This document shows, piece by piece, positions 25,628-34,062 of a DNA stretch of 64,000 nt. The notes under the pieces were generated by a model. The model was not told the DNA's origin. It made no database searches and saw only the letters and a program-made list of their open reading frames with translations. The stretch is taken from positions 32,265 to 96,264 of the forward strand of contig JBLGAR010000002.1 of assembly GCA_047612385.1 (NCBI GenBank). Direction: 5' to 3'. How positions within the stretch are numbered: the stretch's first letter is position 1; each line of letters opens with the position of its first letter. Source of the stretch: JBALVT01 sp047612385 (GTDB lineage: Bacteria; Pseudomonadota; Gammaproteobacteria; Pseudomonadales; Halieaceae). Both the position numbers and the translations under genes were made by a program.

Positions 25628-26956
25628 GTGAAAGAAGGCAGCCTTGAAGCGCCTACACGGCACCCGATCGAATGGAGAACAGAACAATATTGGGACAAAG
25701 ACGATCTCAATCAAGAGTTGGAGCGTGTCTACGACATCTGCCACGGTTGCAGGCGCTGCGTAAGCCTGTGTGATTCCTTCCCCACTCTTTTCGACCTGGT
25801 GGACGAGTCGCCAACCCTGGAAGTGGATGGCATACCCAAAGAGGATTACATCAAGGTCGTAGACCAGTGTTACCTGTGCGATCTGTGTTACATGACAAAA
25901 TGCCCTTATGTCCCACCGCACGAGTGGAACGTTGACTTCCCCCACTTAATGCTCCGCGCCAAAGCTATCAAATTTAAAGAAGAAGGTGCAAAGCTGCGTG
26001 ACAAAGTACTCACCAGCACAGACGCCGTATTCCAACTGGCTTCGATCCCGCTGGTGGATGTTACGATCAACGCGCTCAACAAGAACGACACTTTCCGCAA
26101 AGCGCTGGACGCAGGCTTTGGCATTCACAAAGACGCGCCCATACCTGAGTTTCACAGCAATACCCTGAGAAAAAGGGTTGCGCCGATGGTGCGCGCAATT
26201 CAAGCCCGCGCAGTGGGAGAAACTACTGGAAAAGTAGCGCTCTACGCGACCTGCTACGGCAACTACAACAGCCCCACTCTGGGCGAGGACTTCATCAAGG
26301 TCTATCAACACAACAACATCTACATGGATATCGTACCGAAAGAAAAATGCTGCGGCATGCCCAAGCTGGAACTTGGCGACCTGGAAACCGTCAATGCGTT
26401 AAAAGAGGCCAACATACCGGTTCTAGCTGCATTGGTTGATCAAGGTTACGATTTGATCGCGCCCATTCCATCGTGCGTGCTTATGTACAAACAGGAACTC
26501 CCTCTGCTCTACCCCGACGATGCCGATGTTTTAAAGGTACAAAAGGCGTTTTATGACCCCTTCGAGTACTTGTGGTTACGCCACAAAGGAGGCGAGTTAA
26601 ATACCGATTTCCCCCAGGCTCTGGGCAACATTTCCTACCAGGTTGCCTGTCACCTTCGTGTACAAAACATTGGCAACAAGACACGGGACATACTTAATCT
26701 GGTCCAGGAGACAGAGGTTGATGCTATCGAGCGCTGCTCCGGACACGATGGTACTTATGCGGTCAAATCAGAAACCCACGCCAAATCGGTAAAGATCGCC
26801 CGCCCGGTTGTCCGCAAGGTTGATCAAAAGGATCCGGACTATTTTTCCAGTGACTGCCCAATGGCCGCCACGCACATCGCTAATTTGTCCGACAAAGTAG
26901 ACAAAGCCATGCACCCCATGACGCTGCTGCGAATGGCCTATGGCTTGTCGAGTTAA
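25628..26956 (+). CDS. GlpC/HdrD-like Fe-S oxidoreductase with CCG domains
   Basis: 442 residues from a GTG with AGGA upstream. N-terminal ferredoxin part with two 4Fe-4S motifs: C-H-G-C-R-R-C-V-S-L-C near 42 and C-Y-L-C-D-L-C-Y-M-T-K-C-P near 85. The C-terminal part has CCG-type features (A-T-C-Y-G-N-Y, K-C-C-G-M-P, later S-Y-Q-V-A-C-H-L and C-S-G-H-D-G), as in GlpC, LutA and HdrB/D. It should pass electrons between quinone or disulphide partners and a soluble acceptor. Context between rubrerythrin and DUF3501 suggests peroxide or oxygen stress rather than glycerol-3-phosphate metabolism. Confidence 0.87.
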   Translation: MKEGSLEAPTRHPIEWRTEQYWDKDDLNQELERVYDICHGCRRCVSLCDSFPTLFDLVDESPTLEVDGIPKEDYIKVVDQCYLCDLCYMTKCPYVPPHEWNVDFPHLMLRAKAIKFKEEGAKLRDKVLTSTDAVFQLASIPLVDVTINALNKNDTFRKALDAGFGIHKDAPIPEFHSNTLRKRVAPMVRAIQARAVGETTGKVALYATCYGNYNSPTLGEDFIKVYQHNNIYMDIVPKEKCCGMPKLELGDLETVNALKEANIPVLAALVDQGYDLIAPIPSCVLMYKQELPLLYPDDADVLKVQKAFYDPFEYLWLRHKGGELNTDFPQALGNISYQVACHLRVQNIGNKTRDILNLVQETEVDAIERCSGHDGTYAVKSETHAKSVKIARPVVRKVDQKDPDYFSSDCPMAATHIANLSDKVDKAMHPMTLLRMAYGLSS

Positions 26957-26987
26957 GCACCAATAGAAACAGGAACAGGAGATACCC

Positions 26988-27587
26988 ATGACAGCATTAT
27001 CACGCACCGACCTTTGGTCACTGGAAGAATATTCCCAGGAGCGGCAAGTCTTCCGCGCCAAGGTTATGGAACACAAAAAAAGCCGCCAGTTGGCACTGGG
27101 AGAAAACGCCAGATTGTATTTCGAGGATCTTCTAACGATTAGATATCAAATACAGGAAATGCTGCGCATCGAAAAAGTGTTTGAAGCCGACGGCATTGAA
27201 GAAGAACTCGAGTCTTACAATCCGCTGATACCCGATGGCCAAAATTGGAAAGCGACATTTATGATAGAGTTTGACGACCCCATCGAGCGCGCAAAGCACT
27301 TGTCCAACATGATTGGCATTGAAGACAAAGTGTGGATGCAGATTGCCGGCTGCGAAAAAGTCTACCCTATTGCCGACGAAGATATGGAACGAGACAACGA
27401 GCATAAAACCTCATCCGTTCACTTTCTTAGATTCGAACTCAGCCCCACAATGATTAACGCGGCTCAAAATGGCGAAGCTATTCTCGCAGGAATTGATCAC
27501 GAGGCCTATCCGATAGATTCCTTCGAAGTTCGTTCGGATATTCGTGAGTCCCTTTTGAACGATCTGGATCCTATGGCCATTAACTAG
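26988..27587 (+). CDS. DUF3501 family protein
   Basis: 199 residues. Recognised by M-E-H-K-K-S-R-Q-L-A-L-G near residue 30, the F-E-D-L-L-T-I-R-Y-Q-I-Q-E-M-L-R-I-E segment and N-P-L-I-P-D-G-Q-N-W-K-A-T. No known catalytic residues. ATG with GGAG 8 bases upstream and 31 bases after the Fe-S protein stop, so it is part of the rubrerythrin operon. Members are consistently found next to rubrerythrin and CCG-domain genes, but the role is unknown. Confidence 0.87.
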   Translation: MTALSRTDLWSLEEYSQERQVFRAKVMEHKKSRQLALGENARLYFEDLLTIRYQIQEMLRIEKVFEADGIEEELESYNPLIPDGQNWKATFMIEFDDPIERAKHLSNMIGIEDKVWMQIAGCEKVYPIADEDMERDNEHKTSSVHFLRFELSPTMINAAQNGEAILAGIDHEAYPIDSFEVRSDIRESLLNDLDPMAIN

Positions 27588-27607
27588 TGCCTATCAGGAC
27601 CCCGCAT

Positions 27608-28240
27608 ATGCCGGAGCTGTTTCAATTTTTGATTCTGCTTCTGCTCAGCTGAGCCACACTATTATCAAGCACGTCCAGTATCGCCCAAGAAACCATGGGT
27701 GCCTATTATGAAGATGCGCGCCAAAGAATTGATAGCGGCGATAGTCCCGGTGCGCTCATACAGCTAAAGAACGCATTGAAGCTAGACGCCCCAGCATGTT
27801 CCATCGCTAATGCTCAGTGGTGAGATATACCTGGATGATAAAGACCATGCGGCTGCGGAAGACGCCTTTTCAGAAGCCCTATTGTTAGGTTCCGACAGGT
27901 CTTACGTGGTCTTGAAACTGGCACAGCCCTATCTTCAGCAGGGCAAATACCTGAATGTGCTGCGCGAGCTTAAGCTGGAGCATTTTACCGGCCCAGCGAG
28001 GGTTGAATTACTGGCTTATCACGGTGAAGCCTATCTGCGCCTTGGCCTGCTGTTGGAGGCCGAGCGGCTCGATCCCAAAGCGCTGAGGTACATCACACTT
28101 GCTAAGATGAGCTTCCTACTAGTTTGCCCCTGTCACCTGAAGCTGTCGTTCGCTGGTTTGAACCAAGCGTTTCATGTGGCAAAAAATGGAGGCGCATTGC
28201 CGAAAAAAAAAGCTATTTATGGCTTTGCTTGCTGAAACGA
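27608..28240 (+). pseudogene. Decayed TPR-repeat gene, PEP-CTERM PrsT-like
   Basis: The start (ATG at 27608, hydrophobic L-I-L-L-L-L-S) runs into an in-frame TGA at 27650. The same frame continues as a TPR repeat, Y-Y-E-D-A-R-Q-R-I-D-S-G-D and A-L-I-Q-L-K-N-A-L-K-L-D-A, and shifts by one base near 27793 to S-L-M-L-S-G-E-I-Y-L-D-D-K-D-H-A-A-A-E-D, with further TPR-like sequence to about 28070 before similarity fades. The repeat wording is that of the PEP-CTERM-associated TPR lipoprotein PrsT, normally over 800 residues. So a nonsense codon, a frameshift and loss of most of the gene are visible. The downstream ligase on the other strand may have replaced the 3' part. Confidence 0.75.
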
Positions 28241-28290
28241 TGATCAAGTTCACAGATAGCCTGCCCGAGCACGCAAACTATGAAAAAAAC

Positions 28291-29907
28291 TTATCGCTTC
28301 ACCTCGAAACTCGTCAGCTTTCTATCCCAGGTCGCTTCGGTCACCCCGATTTCTCGCAATTTGAATTTCTGAACCTTGTTAGTCGGCGTGTACGGCAAGT
28401 TTTCTACAAATTCCATATAGCGGGGCACGAAGTAGTGGGGCGCATTGGCATTAATGAATTCGCACAGAGATTCGTGGGACTGCTCAGCACCTGCACGCAA
28501 AACAATATTGATCTTTACCTCGTGCTCACTCTCCACCTCTTCAGACACAATGCCAAATACCGCTACATCAGCAACATCTGGATGGCGGCGTACTACGCTC
28601 TCCACCTCGAGGGTAGATATATTTCTTCCCGCATAGCGCAGGGCGTCTTTCTTCCTATCGACAAAAAAGTAGGCCCCGGTTTGCGGATCCTGCTTCGCCA
28701 TATCTCCGGTCAGGTACCATCCGTCGCGATAGCCCAGCTCGGTGGCCTCGGGGTTATTAAAATATCCGTTGAACAAAACGTAGGGGGCAAGCGGCTTAAT
28801 ACAAATTTCGCCCGGGTCCCCAACCTTGACCTCCTGGCCGTCGTCATCGCGCAGAGAAATTTTAGTGTCAGCAATTGGAAAACCCAGGGAGTAAACGGGA
28901 ACATCCTCGCGGTTTTCAAGTTGAGTCATAACTAATTGGCATTCACTTTGACCGAGCCCGGTTCGCAGCAGTTTAACATTGAAGCGCTGCTCAAATTTGC
29001 CCCACAAATCCGGTGGCATCGGCACTATCTGAGCAACCCTAAGAGGCGTTTTAGCATCGTCTTCTCGCGCTGGAGCATTGGCCAGAAAAACGCCCATGGC
29101 GCCAATTGCAAATGTCTGCGTTGCCTTAAAGTGCTCCACACGTTCCCAGAAGTCAGTGACCGAAAATTTCGCCTCTATGACGCAGGGAATGCCCTCTATC
29201 AGGGCGCGAAAAATGCTGGTGATCCATGCGGCCGTATTAAACAAAGGCAAAACACAGTAAATAATATCCCCTTCGCGAGAGTCGTATTGAACACTGCAAC
29301 CTTCGACAATTGCGCGCACCCAGACATTGTAGCTCTGCATGACACCCTTGGATTTTCCGGTAGTACCGGAGGTCCACAATATGGCGCAGGTGTCCCCGTA
29401 GTCCAATTCCCCGTCGTCGAGTTCAACAGGTTCACTGGCAGCCAGGTCGCTGTAAAGAACAGCATCTGACAACTGCGATGCCTGCCCATCATCAATCAGT
29501 ATCTTGCGGGCAATGGCAAGCTTCGGCGCTATTTCGACAATCCGTGCTTGGTACTGAGCGTCAGTCACCAACGCCTCACATTCGCTTCTTTGCAGGGTAT
29601 CGAGCAGCCATTCGCCCTTGTAGTCGGTGCAAATCGGAATCCAGATAGCGCCCAGTTTGTTGATAGCCAGAGCGAGTAAAACCATCTCCACCCGATTGCC
29701 CATCAGCAATGCTACCCGGTCGCCTTTCTTCAAATCCAGCTTTAAAAAACCGGCTGCGAGACGAGAGGTGATCTGCTCTGCCTGATCGAAGGTAATACTG
29801 ACAGCATCAGTTATTAGAAACTGAGTGTCTGGACTCTTTTGAGCTTGCCGAGAGAGCATCTTTGAAAAAATTCGGTCGCTAGTGTCGTGTAGATCCAGTT
29901 TATTCAC
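28291..29907 (-). CDS. AMP-forming acyl-CoA ligase
   Basis: 538 residues, ANL superfamily: P-loop I-L-W-T-S-G-T-T-G-K-S-K-G near 185-195, core motif Y-R-D-G-W-Y-L-T-G-D near 410, hinge region D-R-K-K-D-A-L-R-Y-A-G-R-N-I and the closing N-K-V-Q-K-F-K-L-R-E with the catalytic Lys. It would activate a carboxylate with ATP and CoA. Medium- or long-chain fatty-acid or carboxylated terpenoid substrates are plausible; the sequence does not decide. GTG start with AGGA about 13 bases upstream, somewhat distant. Confidence 0.88.
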   Translation of the reverse strand: MNKLDLHDTSDRIFSKMLSRQAQKSPDTQFLITDAVSITFDQAEQITSRLAAGFLKLDLKKGDRVALLMGNRVEMVLLALAINKLGAIWIPICTDYKGEWLLDTLQRSECEALVTDAQYQARIVEIAPKLAIARKILIDDGQASQLSDAVLYSDLAASEPVELDDGELDYGDTCAILWTSGTTGKSKGVMQSYNVWVRAIVEGCSVQYDSREGDIIYCVLPLFNTAAWITSIFRALIEGIPCVIEAKFSVTDFWERVEHFKATQTFAIGAMGVFLANAPAREDDAKTPLRVAQIVPMPPDLWGKFEQRFNVKLLRTGLGQSECQLVMTQLENREDVPVYSLGFPIADTKISLRDDDGQEVKVGDPGEICIKPLAPYVLFNGYFNNPEATELGYRDGWYLTGDMAKQDPQTGAYFFVDRKKDALRYAGRNISTLEVESVVRRHPDVADVAVFGIVSEEVESEHEVKINIVLRAGAEQSHESLCEFINANAPHYFVPRYMEFVENLPYTPTNKVQKFKLREIGVTEATWDRKLTSFEVKR

Positions 29908-30245
29908 GATATGGACGTCCTGTATTCTGTAATGGTGCCGCTTAGATTCTTAAACTTTGCGTTACAGACAGTTTAACCCGCAAGGATAGACAAGCTGAAA
30001 CTTTGGACAGCGAAATGTTAAACCGCAGCAATAAAGATCTTCGGACGGAGTCACTAGACCAGGTGGTCACAGACGGGGCAGGTTGAACTTCCCCCGGTTT
30101 AATGGGCACTCAATAGGACGTTACTATCTCGCTACTATGGCCTTGAAGGAGTGTTCGATGAGCAGACAAACATCAAAGACATACACCGGGGAATGCAAAC
30201 TTGAAGTCCACTATTGAAGACCTCATCTATACACCGAAAACAGCA
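29908..30245. other. Non-coding stretch between ligase and M14 deacylase
   Basis: 338 bases. I see no gene (longest open frame about 20 codons at 30159), no repeat and no clear terminator. Both neighbouring genes read away on the minus strand, so the ligase promoter should be in the first part of this stretch. Confidence 0.5.
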
Positions 30246-31829
30246 TTAATCGTAATTATCGACTTCTGACTGGGTGTCCTCGATGGCTTCCTGATCAGTA
30301 TCTTCACGCACATCCCCAGGAGCCACATCTGCAGTTTCATTGGTGGGCATTACGGTTTCTTGGTTGCTATCAGCTACTACATTTACAAGTCTCGAATTGT
30401 CATCGGGGCTGAGCGTGGACTCCAAGTCACCATCCGTATTGACACCGCTGAAGTCATTGAGCGCATCTTCCTCGGAACCAACAATACTTTCAGGGTCAGG
30501 AATAAGAGCCTCTGAAGCTTTGATGCCGATATGGAAGGCGGCGAATCCGGGCAGAACCACTTGGTTTACAGCCATGCCAATCACTTGGCCATCGTGCGCG
30601 GCCACGATTTCGTTTCGAATGTTGGTGATAGGATCAGTAACCACTCCTAGCAGATCGCCAGTGCGGACGTTATCCCCCAGCTCCACTTTTCGAAACAGGA
30701 TACCTCCGAGGTCAGCCCTGACCCAAGTGGAGTTGTAATACACAGGCTCGGGATCTCCCCACCTACTCCGCTTTTTCAACATACCCAATTTGTGCATCAG
30801 GGTCCTAATACCTTTAACACCGTGCTCAACAGCGTCCTCCTGCAGGCGCATGGACTCGCCGGCTTCCAGAGTCACGGCGGGGATTCCTGCATCGACGGCA
30901 GCGCGGCGCAAGGTGCCAATGCCACCGCTACTTTGCAGCACTACGGTAGAACCAAACCCCTGTGTCAGCGCAACGACGGCGGGCTTGGTAATATCCGCTC
31001 TGAGCTGCGGCAGGTTAGTACGGTGAAACGACCCGGTGTGCAAATCGACCAGCGCATCACAGTGACTGATTACTTCGGTGAAAAAAGAGTAGGCAATCCT
31101 AGATGCAGAGCTACCATTGGGATTACCTGGGAAAGCGCGATTGAGATCACGTCGATCCGTGAGATACCGAGAGGTCCGCCGAAAACCTTCAAGGTTAACA
31201 ATGGGGACACCAATAACGCTACCGGCCAAACTTTCCGCCTCTAGCTTGTAAAGCACTCGCCTGACGATCTCAATCCCGTTTAATTCATCGCCGTGGAGCG
31301 CAGCGGTGAGACAAAGCACTGGTCCAGGTTTGGAACCATTGACGATGAGAATGGGAGTGGGACTGGAGATACCCTCAAGGGATTGGCTTGGAGTCCAGGA
31401 AAGTCGCGTAGCGGTGGCAGGTGGAACCTCGGTACCGAGTATGATCATCGGAACTGCTGGTGTCTTCTCCTGTGCTATAGCCGAGTTGCTTCGCTCGACA
31501 GGGACCTCGTTGTCGACCGTGGGTGATGGCTTATCCACCGGAACCTGAGCTCTCTCCGCGGCTTCGAGATCGATAACGGGATCGTCCAACTCCACTTTCT
31601 TTGCCTTGGGCAGAGATTTCTCTTCGAGGACGTGTTCGAGAGCGTCGGTGCCTTCCGAATTAGTCGAAACAACATCGGTGCCTGGGTTCAACACATTAGT
31701 TGCAGCACTTTCGGCAAACGCCTGAGGCACTGAACCGCAGAACAGACCAATGGACACCGCGGCAATAAGCGCAAAAAGACGTACACTCACAAAATAATGT
31801 TGTGAAATCTTCTCTAACAAAATCAACAC
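30246..31829 (-). CDS. Secreted M14-type deacylase (succinylglutamate desuccinylase/aspartoacylase) with acidic flanks
   Basis: 527 residues. Signal peptide at 1-40 (V-R-L-F-A-L-I-A-A-V-S-I-G..., ending A-F-A-E-S), then an acidic linker to about 125, the catalytic domain to about 440 and a strongly acidic, low-complexity C-tail (many D/E/S/T) of about 85 residues. Zinc ligands: A-L-H-G-D-E-L-N-G near 185 and D-L-H-T-G near 270; A-V-T-L-E-A-G-E supplies the catalytic Glu near 325. A barrel-sandwich segment with V-E-L-G-D-N-V-R-T-G-D follows. It would release an acyl group from an amide in the envelope. Acidic tails are unusual for the family. Start GTG; an internal start is possible. Confidence 0.82.
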   Translation of the reverse strand: MLILLEKISQHYFVSVRLFALIAAVSIGLFCGSVPQAFAESAATNVLNPGTDVVSTNSEGTDALEHVLEEKSLPKAKKVELDDPVIDLEAAERAQVPVDKPSPTVDNEVPVERSNSAIAQEKTPAVPMIILGTEVPPATATRLSWTPSQSLEGISSPTPILIVNGSKPGPVLCLTAALHGDELNGIEIVRRVLYKLEAESLAGSVIGVPIVNLEGFRRTSRYLTDRRDLNRAFPGNPNGSSASRIAYSFFTEVISHCDALVDLHTGSFHRTNLPQLRADITKPAVVALTQGFGSTVVLQSSGGIGTLRRAAVDAGIPAVTLEAGESMRLQEDAVEHGVKGIRTLMHKLGMLKKRSRWGDPEPVYYNSTWVRADLGGILFRKVELGDNVRTGDLLGVVTDPITNIRNEIVAAHDGQVIGMAVNQVVLPGFAAFHIGIKASEALIPDPESIVGSEEDALNDFSGVNTDGDLESTLSPDDNSRLVNVVADSNQETVMPTNETADVAPGDVREDTDQEAIEDTQSEVDNYD

Positions 31830-31957
31830 CCCTAAACTGCACGCTGATCCGTCAGCATGTCACCACCGGTAGCTTACCGCATTTTGATCATTTTTTTGTC
31901 TGACGACTGCAAAAAGTAGTCCTATACGCGAGCTCAGCCGTGAGCCATTTCTAGCAT

Positions 31958-32095
31958 CTAAAGCATGGTCTGGATTTCCGAAAACCAGTACACAACAAAA
32001 AACATCATCACTACTCCGCAGGCTAGCATTGCCGCGCCCTGCTTGTCTTTGCTCGCTGTGCTGGAGCTGCCCTTTGTGTGAAGTTCATCGCTCAT
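31958..32095 (-). CDS. Small membrane protein (45 residues)
   Basis: Begins M-S-D-E-L-H-T-K-G-S-S-S, then one helix A-C-G-V-V-M-M-F-F-V-V-Y-W, then F-S-E-I-Q-T-M-L. It lies 12 bases after the DUF6644-like fragment on the same strand, so it may be the third member of the DUF6152-DUF6644-small protein set. Weak ribosome site, no homologue recognised. Confidence 0.4.
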   Translation of the reverse strand: MSDELHTKGSSSTASKDKQGAAMLACGVVMMFFVVYWFSEIQTML

Positions 32096-32106
32096 TGCTA
32101 TAGCTA

Positions 32107-32469
32107 CTACCCACCCCAATCACCCCGGTAACCCCGGTAACCCCGGTAACCCAATCCAACGCCCTGTTGCTGCAACCGTAAACCAGAGCAGGCCATAAAA
32201 ATACCGGTTGCGAGCAACAGAAGCAGCCCGGCTAAGAATAGCCTATGTGCACTGTCTTGGACTCCTCGACAGCTATAACCTTTAAACCACCATCCCTGCA
32301 ATCGGCCATCCCCAACTGCAACAGCGCCACTCGATAGGGCTGGACTCACCATCGAGGTCAATACATGGGCAGTTTCAATCCAGTTATAGCGGTAGAAAGA
32401 CTCATGGAGCATAGTGCTCCAAGGTGTATCGTCTAACCAAACCGCAAGACGATAGATGAGTTCGTTCAC
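32107..32469 (-). pseudogene. Truncated DUF6644-like membrane protein
   Basis: The first about 95 residues look like a normal start of this family: L-H-E-S-F-Y-R-Y-N-W-I-E-T-A-H-V-L-T near 22, then G-R-L-Q-G-W-W-F-K-G-Y-S and a L-F-L-A-G-L-L-L-L-L-A-T-G-I-F-M-A helix. The usual second half is missing and is replaced by a run encoded by a tandem repeat (G-Y-R-G-Y-R-G-Y-R-G) and a stop. The usual family is larger and occurs next to DUF6152 genes, as here. Confidence 0.55.
32125..32152. repeat. Short CCCCGGTAA tandem repeat
   Basis: Three adjoining copies of CCCCGGTAA, with a partial fourth, at the truncated end of the DUF6644-like gene. The repeat is in frame and gives Gly-Tyr-Arg units, so it may be the scar of the event that truncated the gene. 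Confidence 0.75.
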
Positions 32470-32502
32470 AGCAACTATCGATCGCCAGGAACGGAGCCGT
32501 CC

Positions 32503-32951
32503 TTAGGTGCACCCGTGCCCGACAATCCCATAAACACATTGCCCCCCATCTGGCAATTTAATGTCACGACCATTGGCTTTACAAGCGGGTTTACTGCGTT
32601 TACTTCTAGCCTGATACCCGCGCACTTTTATCACACTGCCGATGGCCCCAGTTTTGCGGTTGATGCCCGCAAGCAGCAAGGTATTGGGTGTGCCACCCCC
32701 AACCATCCAAGCAACAGTGCTACCGTCGGGCGCTAAGCAGCTAAGTGTATCCAGGCATGGGGGTTTATCCACTCGATTTTAGTGACCTTGCCTTTAAGAT
32801 TAACGGGAGAGTCCTTGTCAAACTCCACCGAAAATGCGCGGTGCGCCAATGCATGCCATGAACCCGCCAGCGCCACCATAAGAGCAACTAAAAACGCAGA
32901 GATTTTTAAACCCATCATTAGCTTCCCAATTCTTTGATGCGAATACACCAT
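32503..32951 (-). pseudogene. Frameshifted DUF6152 gene
   Basis: The first part (from about 32951) has a signal-like helix, A-H-R-A-F-S-V-E-F-D and V-T-K-I-E-W-I-N-P-H-A-W-I-H, the DUF6152 hallmark, then stops. The second part, in another frame, continues with A-P-D-G-S-T-V-A-W-M-V-G-G-G-T-P-N-T-L-L and G-R-D-I-K-L-P-D-G-G. One indel at about 32730-32755 explains the break. Intact family members are about 120-130 residues and exported; function unknown. Confidence 0.7.
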
Positions 32952-33034
32952 TGTGTGGCTTTTGTACTAGAAGTACATTATCGCTAATCTACAGCATGAT
33001 AGTCTTAGAAACCAAACTGGGAAGATAGATTCTT

Positions 33035-33931
33035 ATGCCGGACCACCGCGCTACAAATATAGCAGAACTAGATACGATTCTGAGCAAGCTCTTTACCGCC
33101 GAAGGCGTGCAAAGCGGGCTGTCATTTAAACCGGGCTCCAGCGATATCATCATTTCACCCTTCGGCAAGTGCGGCACCACATGGATGCAGCAAACCGTGC
33201 ATGGGCTGCGAACTCGGGGGTCAATGGATTTTGGCGAGGTGAGCGAAGTGATTCCGTGGATCGAGGCTGCACAGGATATGGGCCAAGACCTGAACGCACC
33301 CCAGGTCGCAAGCCCAAGAGCATTTAAAAGCCACCTCCCCTGGGACCAGATACCCAAAGACGGCCGCTACCTGTGCGTAGTGCGCGATCCTGTTGACGCC
33401 TTGATATCCTTGTACAAGTTTTTTGAAGGTTGGCTGATAGAACCCGGCGCGATAGAGTTTGAAGACTTCGCCTACAATCAATTCATGGCCAGAGAAGCGC
33501 CCAAAGGTTATTGGCATCATCTGTGGACCTGGATGGAACAAAGAGACAACCCGGATGTACTGCTACTGTGCTATGAACACCTACAGCTTACTTTTTCATC
33601 CACGCTACCCAAAATCGCCGAGTTCATTGGCGTTGATATGGATGAAGAGTTGGAAGAAATCGTTAATCGGCAATCGTCGCTCGACTTTATGCGTGAGCAC
33701 GGCTCACACTTTGACGACCACTTCCTTCGGCTGCAACGGTATGACGCCATGGGTGTACCCAGGGACAGTTACTCTTCTAAAGTGTCGTCGAGAGAGGCAA
33801 GTCGAAATCGCCCGGTGCCCAGCGAAAAACTCATTGCGGACATGCAGGCCAAATGGGAACGCGAAATCACTCCACGAATAGGTTTCAAGAACTACGAGGC
33901 TTTAAAGAATTGGTTTTCCACCGCAAGCTAA
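33035..33931 (+). CDS. Sulfotransferase family protein
   Basis: 298 residues. PAPS 5'-phosphosulphate loop P-F-G-K-C-G-T-T-W near 48, and 3'-phosphate site C-V-V-R-D-P-V-D-A-L-I-S-L-Y near 128. Catalytic His is probably in K-S-H-L-P-W near 110. Would sulphate an alcohol or amine, for example a steroid, lipid or sugar. Cytosolic; no signal peptide. Stands alone between the frameshifted DUF6152 gene and a broken phosphatase. Confidence 0.87.
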   Translation: MPDHRATNIAELDTILSKLFTAEGVQSGLSFKPGSSDIIISPFGKCGTTWMQQTVHGLRTRGSMDFGEVSEVIPWIEAAQDMGQDLNAPQVASPRAFKSHLPWDQIPKDGRYLCVVRDPVDALISLYKFFEGWLIEPGAIEFEDFAYNQFMAREAPKGYWHHLWTWMEQRDNPDVLLLCYEHLQLTFSSTLPKIAEFIGVDMDEELEEIVNRQSSLDFMREHGSHFDDHFLRLQRYDAMGVPRDSYSSKVSSREASRNRPVPSEKLIADMQAKWEREITPRIGFKNYEALKNWFSTAS

Positions 33932-34062
33932 ATCGTTTTCTTCTGCGCGACCGGACCGCATCGAATTTTACATGGCATTACGGAACAATCTGACTAGAAT
34001 GAATGAGGCTAATAACTATTATTTATAAATAGCAGAAGATCAAACCACCGCGAAAATATTCA

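Noticed and set aside
32107..32469. Frameshift inside the DUF6644-like reading frame
   Set aside because: The first about 95 residues align in one frame; the damage is loss of the 3' half at the tandem repeat, not an internal shift.
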